5,653 bases of DNA from assembly GCA_900556245.1 (NCBI GenBank), contig USOC01000087.1:1-5653 (forward strand), written 5' to 3'. This stretch comes from an uncultured Prevotellaceae bacterium (lineage in GTDB: Bacteria; Bacteroidota; Bacteroidia; Bacteroidales; Muribaculaceae). The notes beneath the pieces are model-generated. The model searched no databases and was not told the origin of the DNA. It saw only the letters and a list, made by a program, of their open reading frames with translations. This document shows positions 1-5,653 of the stretch, in pieces. Within the stretch, counting starts at the first letter, position 1. Every line of letters starts with the position of its first letter. The translations under genes were made by a program, and so were the position numbers.

Positions 1-2
1 CA

Positions 3-158
3 CAAGGCGTGGGAATCGTATTCAAGCACGACTTCGAGCGACTCTTCAAAAAGCGGAAAAAAGACAAAAAGAAAAGCGTCGCTCCCAATGACTCCCTGAA
101 GCAACGCAATGACACAATCCTACTCGACAACAGGCGAAAACCCGTCGCCCGCCAATAA
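3..158 (+). CDS. C-terminal end of an unidentified protein with a basic tail (5' end outside window)
   Basis: Frame 3 is open from the left edge to a TAA at 156-158, giving 51 residues that start QGVGIVFKHDFERLF and end RKPVARQ. The other two plus frames hit stops earlier. A short beta-strand-like stretch (GVGIVFKHDF) is followed by a lysine/arginine-rich segment (KKRKKDKKK) and a polar tail. Alternating hydrophobic residues just before a basic C-terminus recall the ends of Bacteroidota envelope proteins such as TamB/AsmA-like translocation modules. That resemblance is from memory and weak, so no function is assigned. The gene converges on the sigma factor gene, with only 17 nt between the two stop codons and no visible terminator there. 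Confidence 0.6.
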   Translation, partial: QGVGIVFKHDFERLFKKRKKDKKKSVAPNDSLKQRNDTILLDNRRKPVARQ

Positions 159-175
159 TCATGATAGAAAACTCT

Positions 176-718
176 TCATTCAGGATTGTCCGTCAATGCT
201 TTCTTCAGACGTCTGCGGGCATAGAAAATCCGGCTCTTAACCGTCCCCAAAGGGATACCCAGCACATCTGCGATTTCCTCATATTTATAACCGGAAACGA
301 ACATTGAAAACGGTTGGCGATACTCCTCTGAAAATGAATTAATCATCATGGTAATTTCCTTGACTCCATAGGCTGCTTCGGGAGAATCATAGCCGGAATT
401 CTGTGGGAGATTCAAATGATATAATTCTTCTGTCGCATCAAGCGTTGTCCGGTTTCTCACCATTCGCCGGTAGTTATTGATAAACGTATTCCGCATAATC
501 GTAAAAACCCATCCCTTAAAATTGGTATTCTCCACATATTTATCCTGATTGTCGAGCACACGCAAGTTTGTCTCTTGCATCAAATCCTCAGCTTCTTCCT
601 TATTCAATGTCAGTGACAGCGCAAAACTACCCATATGTTTCTGCAAACCTATCAGTCGTTCGTTAAAATCATTTTTCATATTATCCTGTTTTAGCACTAC
701 AGAGTAGTCATTACTCAT
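176..718 (-). CDS. ECF-type sigma-70 family RNA polymerase sigma factor
   Basis: The predicted protein has 180 residues from the ATG at 716-718. It is a two-domain sigma factor that would direct core RNA polymerase to a specific promoter set. Region 2 spans about residues 21-86: a helix with EEAEDLMQET, then the -10-recognition/melting segment NFKGWVFTIMRNTFINNYRR. Region 4 spans about 125-175 and carries the helix-turn-helix YEEIADVLGIPLGTVKSRIF followed by ARRRLKKAL. The lack of regions 1 and 3 and the small size fit the extracytoplasmic-function group. The frame extends four codons upstream to a TTG at 728-730; I prefer the ATG because MSNDYS resembles the usual start of Bacteroides homologues as I remember them. 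No anti-sigma gene is adjacent: nhaA lies upstream and a convergent unrelated gene downstream. Its target regulon cannot be read from sequence. Confidence 0.93.
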   Translation of the reverse strand: MSNDYSVVLKQDNMKNDFNERLIGLQKHMGSFALSLTLNKEEAEDLMQETNLRVLDNQDKYVENTNFKGWVFTIMRNTFINNYRRMVRNRTTLDATEELYHLNLPQNSGYDSPEAAYGVKEITMMINSFSEEYRQPFSMFVSGYKYEEIADVLGIPLGTVKSRIFYARRRLKKALTDNPE

Positions 719-785
719 TCTTGTTCGCAACTCACAGTTGAGAGGATTGTTAAATTTGCCCTCAAGACTGCGATTACCCTGCAGT

Positions 786-847
786 AAAAAAACAGAAAAG
801 AGACCCTTACCAAATCACTTTGTCGAGAGTCTCTTTGTTTCTTCTGT
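786..847 (-). terminator. Terminator-like hairpin with T tract in the sigma factor leader
   Basis: Read on the minus strand, AAAGAGAC (836-829) pairs perfectly with GTCTCTTT (804-797) across a 24-nt loop. ACAGA (847-843) can then pair with TCTGT (796-792) past a 6-nt bulge. Seven consecutive T residues (792-786) follow. This is the form of an intrinsic terminator for leftward transcription. It lies about 130 nt past the nhaA stop, so it could end the nhaA transcript. It also lies downstream of the promoter at 891-922, so it could attenuate the sigma gene. The stem is short and the loop long, so strength is uncertain. Confidence 0.5.
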
Positions 848-850
848 CAT
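815..850 (-). other. Possible 11-codon upstream ORF in the sigma factor leader
   Basis: An ATG at 848-850 opens a frame of 11 sense codons (MTEETKRLSTK) closed by TGA at 815-817. It lies inside the predicted leader of the sigma gene, and its codons contain the whole 5' arm of the hairpin at 786-847. A translating ribosome would therefore block that stem. There is no Shine-Dalgarno sequence and no run of one regulatory amino acid, and an ORF this short can arise by chance. Confidence 0.2.
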
Positions 851-890
851 GTTACGCAATTATGATTAACAAATTAAAATCCTTACACTG

Positions 891-922
891 CAAAATTACT
901 GTCGCCCTCCAGGACCCACAAT
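891..922 (-). promoter_or_regulatory. Bacteroidota-type promoter for the ECF sigma gene
   Basis: On the minus strand TAATTTTG (898-891) matches the Bacteroidota -7 consensus TAnnTTTG at every defined base. ATTG (922-919) matches three of four bases of the -33 element TTTG. The 20-nt spacer (899-918) is in the normal range. A start a few bases downstream would give a leader of roughly 165 nt before the ATG at 718, containing the hairpin at 786-847. Confidence 0.6.
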
Positions 923-966
923 AGCTTGCTTATGGTAATTTTTGCGCAACCGATACCTATGTATTG

Positions 967-2346
967 TTAATCTTCTTCAGAATCTGCCGCTGATGTCTTC
1001 GGCAATGCCATGTTCAGAAGCAGATAGCCGACAACTCCCGATAGCAGGGAGCCGACCAAAATACCAAGCTTTGACGAATTAAGCAATCCTGTATGTGCCG
1101 CATCCGGAAACGAGAGGTTGGCGATAAACAACGACACGGTAAATCCGATTCCCCCAAGAACCGACACTGCTGCCACCATCTTCCACGTCGACCCGTAAGG
1201 CATCGGTGCAAGGTGCGCCTTAACGGCAAGCCATGAAAATGCGAAAATACCGAGGAACTTGCCAAAAAACAATCCGCAGACCACGGCCAAACTTACACCA
1301 CTATACAGATCTGACACTGACATGTCCCCCATAAAAATACCGGCATTCGCAAATGCGAATATAGGAATAATCAAATAATTCACCACCGGATGCAACGAGT
1401 CCTCCAACTCCTGCAACGGGGAAATAACCTTATCGGATGCCGACTCAATGCGCTTAAGCCAGTCCATCTGCTCTTTGCTCAGCATCTGCTCCTTACATCC
1501 CGTCTTCTGTTCTTCATCGGTCTCTGCCGGAAAATGCGCAATGCTGCGACGAATCTCCGCAATGTACTTTTTCGGATTGAATACCGGACGCGCCGGAATA
1601 CAGAATGCAACTATAACACCGGCTATCGTCGAATGTATCCCCGAATTGAGGAATAAATACCAAACTGCTCCTCCGATTATCAAGTAGTAAATCTTACTCT
1701 GAACCTTAAACACAGAGCCAAGCATTAAAAGCACAATCGCCACAACCGAATACAACAGATACATATACTCGATTCCACCCGAATAAAACAGTGCAATCAC
1801 AAGAATACCGCCAATGTCATCTACCACGGCAAGCGTTGTAAGAAATATCTTCAACGACAACGGCACGCGACTTCCAAGCATGGCCAGTACGCCAAGAGAG
1901 AAGGCAATATCCGTAGCCATCGGTATAGCGGCTCCTTGTGAGAAGTCCGTTCCATTGCTCATCGCCCAAAATATTCCTACCGGAACAATCATTCCTCCTA
2001 AAGCCGCCACTATGGGAAGCATCGCCTGTTTGATAGACGACAATTCTCCCACCAACACCTCACGCTTGATTTCAAGACCGATGGTGAAAAAGAAAACAGC
2101 CATCAGCGCATCGTTGATAAAAGCCATCAGACTCATCGGATGTCCGCCATGACTAAACAAGTTAAAATCACCTATCTGTAACTTGATTTCATAATTCCAC
2201 AGTTCAAAATAATAATCTCTGACCACTGGCAGATTGGCAACAAGCAAAGCCAATACCGTCGCCACAATCAATGGATTGCCCCCCTTGACGTGGCTGACAA
2301 TAGCCTTACGTGCCGAATAAAACATACTAAATCCGGTATTCTCCAT
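967..2346 (-). CDS. nhaA: Na+/H+ antiporter NhaA
   Basis: This 459-residue inner-membrane protein is expected to exchange cytoplasmic Na+ (or Li+) for external H+, serving sodium and pH homeostasis. Family hallmarks are clear: the FFFTIGLEIKREVLVGELS segment (85-103), ATDIAFSLGVLA with D146 (E. coli D133 position), and the ion-binding pair in AVVDDIGG (D176, D177; E. coli D163/D164). K363 in GKFLGI corresponds to E. coli K300. Many hydrophobic segments run through 24-445. The start is the ATG at 2344-2346, without a Shine-Dalgarno sequence. The protein is about 70 residues longer than the 388-residue E. coli enzyme, mostly from an extended hydrophilic loop at about 255-317. The gene sits 51 nt downstream of lepA on the same strand; I see no convincing promoter in between, so co-transcription is likely. 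Confidence 0.96.
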   Translation of the reverse strand: MENTGFSMFYSARKAIVSHVKGGNPLIVATVLALLVANLPVVRDYYFELWNYEIKLQIGDFNLFSHGGHPMSLMAFINDALMAVFFFTIGLEIKREVLVGELSSIKQAMLPIVAALGGMIVPVGIFWAMSNGTDFSQGAAIPMATDIAFSLGVLAMLGSRVPLSLKIFLTTLAVVDDIGGILVIALFYSGGIEYMYLLYSVVAIVLLMLGSVFKVQSKIYYLIIGGAVWYLFLNSGIHSTIAGVIVAFCIPARPVFNPKKYIAEIRRSIAHFPAETDEEQKTGCKEQMLSKEQMDWLKRIESASDKVISPLQELEDSLHPVVNYLIIPIFAFANAGIFMGDMSVSDLYSGVSLAVVCGLFFGKFLGIFAFSWLAVKAHLAPMPYGSTWKMVAAVSVLGGIGFTVSLFIANLSFPDAAHTGLLNSSKLGILVGSLLSGVVGYLLLNMALPKTSAADSEED

Positions 2347-2397
2347 AAATAATAAAACCTAAATGTAAATTATAACAATCTTTTCTTTCTATATCTG

Positions 2398-4185
2398 TCA
2401 ATCTAACTTCAAGACTGCAAGGAAAGCCTTCTGAGGAACTTCGACAGAACCAATCTGCTTCATGCGTTTCTTTCCTTTCTTCTGTTTTTCCAAAAGCTTG
2501 CGTTTTCGACTGATATCACCTCCATAACATTTGGCTGTCACATCCTTTCGCACAGCCTTGATTGTCTCACGTGCAATGATTTTTGCACCAATTGCCGCTT
2601 GGATGGCAATATCAAACTGCTGGCGGGGAATCAGCTCTTTCAATTTCTCACACATCCTCCGGCCAAACGTGACGGAGTTGTCAATATGTGTCAACGTACT
2701 GAGTGCATCAACCGATTCGCCATTCAACAGAATATCGAGCTTCACAAGCTTGGACTCCCGGAAATCATGCAAATGATAGTCAAACGAAGCATATCCCTTC
2801 GAAATGCTCTTCAACTTATCGTAAAAGTCTATCACGATCTCTCCGAGAGGCATGTCAAAAACCAACTCTACTCGATTGCCGGATATGAATTCCTGCTTCA
2901 CCAATTCGCCCCGCTTTCCGAGACAAAGTGTCATAATCGGCCCGATAAAATCTGTCGTCGAGATAATCGACGCCCGAATATAAGGCTCTTCGATATGTTC
3001 TATCAGTGTAGCTTCCGGCAAACCGGACGGATTGTGCACCTCCGTCTCGTTCCCTTTCTTGTCAAACACTTTATATGAAACGTTAGGCACCGTTGTGATA
3101 ACATCCATATCAAATTCACGACCCAAACGCTCCTGAACGATTTCCATATGAAGCAATCCTAAAAAACCGCATCGGAAACCGAAGCCTAATGCGACTGACG
3201 ATTCCGGTTGGAACGTTAGCGACGCATCATTGAGCTGCAACTTCTCAAGCGAAGCTCGCAGATTTTCAAAATCCTCCGTCTCAATCGGATAGACGCCGGC
3301 AAACACCATTGGCTTCACCTCCTGGAATCCCTCAATGGCTGAAGGGCACGGATTGGCCACTTTCGTTATCGTATCACCGACCTTCACTTCTCTCGAAGTC
3401 TTGATTCCGGAAATAATGTACCCCACGTTTCCGGCCGATAATTCGCCGCACGGACTCAATCCCAACTTCAACACGCCGATTTCTTCAGCATAATATTGCT
3501 TGCCGGTATTTACAAACTTCACGAAATCATTTTTGCTGATTTTTCCGTTGACAATCTTGAAATAAGCAATAATTCCCCTGAACGGATTAAACACCGAATC
3601 GAATATCAATGCCTGCAAAGGCGCATCCACATCTCCTTTGGGGGCAGGAATACGCTCGACAATCGCATTCAGAATCTCAGGGACGCCCACTCCGGTCTTG
3701 CCGCTTGCACGGATAATGTCGTCTCGGTCGCATCCCAACAAATCAATAATTTGGTCCTCAACCTCGTCTGGCTTTGCACTGTCCAAATCCACCTTGTTCA
3801 CCACCGGAATGATTTACAAATCATTGTCGATTGCCATATATAGATTGGATATAGTCTGAGCCTGAATTCCTTGTGAAGCGTCGACAATCAGCAATGCCCC
3901 TTCACAGGCTGCTATCGAACGCGAAACCTCGTACGAAAAGTCCACATGACCCGGAGTATCAATCAAGTTAAGAACAAACGTCTCGTCTCCACGACGATAG
4001 CCCATCTGAATGGCATGACTTTTAATCGTAATTCCCCGCTCTCTTTCAAGATCCATATTGTCAAGGACTTGATCTTGGAGGTCTTTTCCGGAAACGGTAT
4101 TTGTATATTCAAGCAAACGGTCAGCAAGCGTACTCTTGCCATGGTCAATATGCGCAATAATGCAAAAATTCCTTATATGATTCAT
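2398..4185 (-). pseudogene. lepA: Elongation factor 4 (LepA), interrupted by an in-frame TAA at codon 124
   Basis: LepA/EF4 is a ribosome-associated translational GTPase. From the ATG at 4183-4185 to the TGA at 2398-2400 the frame is 595 codons, the normal family length, with one interruption: TAA at 3814-3816. Before it lie G1 AHIDHGKST (11-19), RERGIT of G2/switch I (48-53) and G3 DTPGH (76-80). After it, in the same frame, lie G4 NKVD (130-133), G5-region ASGKTG (160-165), the EF-G-like domains (for example [20 protein letters not shown]) and the LepA-specific tail with [22 protein letters not shown], ending VLKLD. The expected residue at 124 is glutamate (DLEIIPV in Bacteroides-type LepA, from memory), so GAA to TAA is the simplest cause. 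Termination leaves 123 residues without G4/G5. A GTG at 3802-3804 could restart a 468-residue product lacking G1-G3. Neither piece should be a working GTPase. Everything else looks intact, so the break is recent, a sequencing error, or suppressed. Confidence 0.88.
3814..3816 (-). other. lepA: In-frame premature stop codon (TAA) in lepA
   Basis: On the minus strand the codons read GAC AAT GAT TTG TAA ATC ATT CCG GTG GTG AAC AAG. Both flanks are canonical LepA in one frame (AIDNDL before, [10 protein letters not shown] after), so this is a substitution, not an indel. The following base is A (TAAA), normally an efficient stop context. No recoding structure, such as a SECIS-like element (which would need TGA), is suggested. 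Confidence 0.95.
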
Positions 4186-4204
4186 CTGTTTTCTATTTCA
4201 ACCA

Positions 4205-4212
4205 CAAATTTA
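4205..4212 (-). promoter_or_regulatory. -7 box of the lepA(-nhaA) promoter
   Basis: On the minus strand TAAATTTG fits the Bacteroidota -7 consensus TAnnTTTG exactly and ends 19 nt before the lepA ATG. The leader would thus be very short. No TTTG -33 element is present 19-21 nt upstream; that stretch lies inside the palindrome centre and opposite arm. Confidence 0.5.
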
Positions 4213-4236
4213 CTATAAAAACGTGAGATTTTGTAG

Positions 4237-4244
4237 TAAATTTG
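4237..4244 (+). promoter_or_regulatory. -7 box of the fhs promoter
   Basis: TAAATTTG matches TAnnTTTG exactly and lies 30 nt before the fhs ATG, suitable spacing for a short leader. No TTTG is found 19-21 nt upstream; the sequence there is CTATA. The box mirrors the lepA -7 box across the palindrome centre, 4223-4226. Confidence 0.5.
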
Positions 4245-4274
4245 CCCCCAAAATTCTACAACCTACGACACTAT

Positions 4275-5653
4275 ATGAAATCTGACATCGAAATTGCCCG
4301 CAACATTGCAATGGAAAGAATAGAGTCCATTGCCGAAAAAGCGAACATCGACACAACCAAAATTGACCATTATGGCAAATATATTGCCAAAGTTCCCTAC
4401 TACTTGATTGACAAGAAAAAAACCACAGAAAGCAACCTGATTCTTGTCACAGCCATCACTGCCACCAAAGCAGGAATCGGCAAAACGACCGTTTCTGTCG
4501 GCCTGGCTCTCGGATTAAACAAAATCGGGGAAAAGGCGATTGTGGCCTTGCGCGAACCATCGCTCGGTCCGTGCTTTGGCATCAAAGGTGGTGCTGCTGG
4601 AGGTGGTTATGCCCAAGTTGTCCCTATGGAAAAAATCAACCTCCATTTCACCGGTGATTTCCACGCTATAACTTCCGCCCACAATACGATTTCTGCCATG
4701 CTCGACAACTACCTTTATCAGCATGAGGCAGAAGGGTTCGGATTAAAAAAAATACTTTGGAAAAGAGTTCTCGACGTCAACGACCGCGCTTTGCGAGACA
4801 TCGTTATCGGCCTTGGTCCGTCAACCAACGGTGTAACACGTCAGACCGGTTTCGACATCACGGCCGCTTCCGAACTGATCGCTATCCTATGCCTTGCAGA
4901 AGACATTGAAGATCTCGAAAGACGCATTAATAACATCGTTTTGGGATACACTTTCGACGACCGTCCCTTCACAGTAGAAGACCTTGGCATTTCCGGTGCA
5001 ATCGTCGTTCTCCTGAAGGCGGCAATCAACCCAAACCTTGCCCAAACTCTTGAACATACACCGGCATTTATCCATGGCGGTCCGTTTGCAAACATTGCTC
5101 ACGGATGCAACTCCGTCATAGCCACCAAAATGGCGATGACCCACGCCAAATATGTCATTACGGAAGCTGGCTTCAGTGCAGACCTTGGTGCAGAAAAATT
5201 CTACAACATCAAATGCCGCAAATCTGGATTGAACCCGAAGCTGACGATTCTTGTCGCAACGGTACAGGGGCTTAAAATACAAGGAGGTGCCGACTATGCC
5301 AATATCTCAGAAGAAAACATTGACGCTGTGAAAGCCGGTTTTGCAAATCTCGACAAACATATCCGAAACATCCGCAAGTTCGGACAGTCGGTCATTGTCG
5401 CAATCAATCGGTTTGCCTCTGACACGCCTGACGAACTGAATGCCATCGACACCCATTGCCGAGAAATCGGAGTTCGCTTTGCTCTCAACAACGCATTTAC
5501 AGAAGGTGGCGAAGGCGCGGCGGATCTCGCACGACTCGTAGTAGAAGAAATAGAAACCAACCCTTCAGCTCCCTTGCAATTCACCTATGACGACTGCGAC
5601 TCGACAGCCTTAAAAATAGAGAAAGTGGCAAAAGAGATTTATGGAGCATCGGC
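4275..5653 (+). CDS. fhs: Formate-tetrahydrofolate ligase (FTHFS), 3' end outside window
   Basis: The enzyme makes 10-formyl-tetrahydrofolate from formate, tetrahydrofolate and ATP in the cytosol, feeding one-carbon units to purine and other syntheses. The frame from the ATG at 4275-4277 is open to the right edge: 459 complete codons plus two bases, against about 556 residues for the family, so roughly the last 100 are missing. Seen in order: the P-loop TKAGIGKTT (64-72), the signature [11 protein letters not shown] (102-112), [14 protein letters not shown] (124-137), [20 protein letters not shown] (261-280), [19 protein letters not shown] (297-315) and the second-signature region [12 protein letters not shown] (327-338). 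The classical P-loop is AGEGKTT and the second signature usually has RALK; here Ile68 and QGLK differ, which I recall as normal in Bacteroides enzymes. There is no Shine-Dalgarno sequence. The gene is divergent from lepA, 89 nt apart. Confidence 0.97.
   Translation, partial: MKSDIEIARNIAMERIESIAEKANIDTTKIDHYGKYIAKVPYYLIDKKKTTESNLILVTAITATKAGIGKTTVSVGLALGLNKIGEKAIVALREPSLGPCFGIKGGAAGGGYAQVVPMEKINLHFTGDFHAITSAHNTISAMLDNYLYQHEAEGFGLKKILWKRVLDVNDRALRDIVIGLGPSTNGVTRQTGFDITAASELIAILCLAEDIEDLERRINNIVLGYTFDDRPFTVEDLGISGAIVVLLKAAINPNLAQTLEHTPAFIHGGPFANIAHGCNSVIATKMAMTHAKYVITEAGFSADLGAEKFYNIKCRKSGLNPKLTILVATVQGLKIQGGADYANISEENIDAVKAGFANLDKHIRNIRKFGQSVIVAINRFASDTPDELNAIDTHCREIGVRFALNNAFTEGGEGAADLARLVVEEIETNPSAPLQFTYDDCDSTALKIEKVAKEIYGAS

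Larger units (their letters stand above)
4205..4244. repeat. 40-bp near-perfect palindrome in the lepA/fhs divergent promoter region
   Basis: The arms are 18 nt each (4205-4222 and 4227-4244) around a 4-nt centre GTGA. The outer 11 bp (CAAATTTACTA / TAGTAAATTTG) are perfectly complementary, and 16 of 18 positions match overall. Each outer end is the -7 box of one of the two divergent promoters. This could be a dimeric regulator's operator or simply two overlapping symmetrical promoters. Its place between two start codons makes a terminator role unlikely. Confidence 0.8.

Noticed and set aside
719..730. Four-codon extension of the sigma factor to a TTG start at 728-730.
   Set aside because: The ATG at 716-718 is the commoner codon and gives the N-terminus expected for the family; no ribosome binding site favours TTG.
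751..758. Plus-strand TAAATTTG, a perfect -7 match, in the sigma gene leader.
   Set aside because: No -33 TTTG at 19-21 nt upstream and no rightward gene before nhaA (opposite strand). In AT-rich spacer DNA a lone six-base match is expected by chance.
2599..3078. 159-codon plus-strand open frame opposite lepA, the longest of several in 1390-4218.
   Set aside because: It is antisense to well-conserved lepA coding sequence, has no promoter or familiar motif, and is best explained as a shadow frame.
2398..3804. Treating the 468-codon frame starting MVNKVDLD as an independent complete gene.
   Set aside because: It begins inside the LepA G domain (Val128 as GTG) and continues the frame of the upstream 123-codon piece, so it is the 3' part of interrupted lepA.
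3811..3826. Programmed frameshifting or stop-codon recoding at the lepA break.
   Set aside because: Frames before and after the stop are identical, so no shift is needed. The codon is TAA followed by A, and no slippery sequence or recoding element is visible.
4400..5584. Minus-strand open frames of 60-130 codons opposite fhs.
   Set aside because: They lie antisense to a continuous, motif-rich FTHFS frame, and their translations show no recognisable domain.

Overview
The window looks like core chromosome from a Bacteroidota species, most likely order Bacteroidales. Three signs point there. The LepA, FTHFS and sigma-factor sequences match the Bacteroides-type forms I know from memory. Start codons lack clear Shine-Dalgarno sequences. 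Promoter -7 boxes fit the Bacteroidota consensus TAnnTTTG. The genus cannot be resolved by eye, and I see no mobile element, CRISPR array, tRNA or rRNA.

Layout, left to right: (1) the last ~51 codons of a plus-strand gene with a very basic tail, ending at 158. (2) A convergent minus-strand ECF-type sigma factor gene (176-718). (3) A 248-nt gap (719-966) with a well-formed Bacteroidota promoter, a terminator-like hairpin with a T tract, and a possible 11-codon upstream ORF, all pointing into the sigma gene. (4) nhaA, a Na+/H+ antiporter (967-2346, minus). (5) 51 nt upstream of nhaA, lepA (elongation factor 4; 2398-4185, minus), broken by one in-frame TAA at codon 124. (6) An 89-nt divergent promoter region built on a 40-bp near-perfect palindrome whose two ends form mirrored -7 boxes. 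(7) fhs, formate-tetrahydrofolate ligase (4275 to the right edge, plus), about 459 of an expected ~556 residues.

lepA and nhaA probably form one minus-strand unit fired from the palindromic promoter, with fhs fired the other way. No pathway links the proteins: EF4 acts on the ribosome, NhaA on Na+/pH homeostasis, FTHFS in one-carbon metabolism. The two points most worth a second look are the single nonsense codon in an otherwise full-length, well-conserved lepA and the palindromic divergent promoter. I found no convincing sign of an undescribed multi-gene system.
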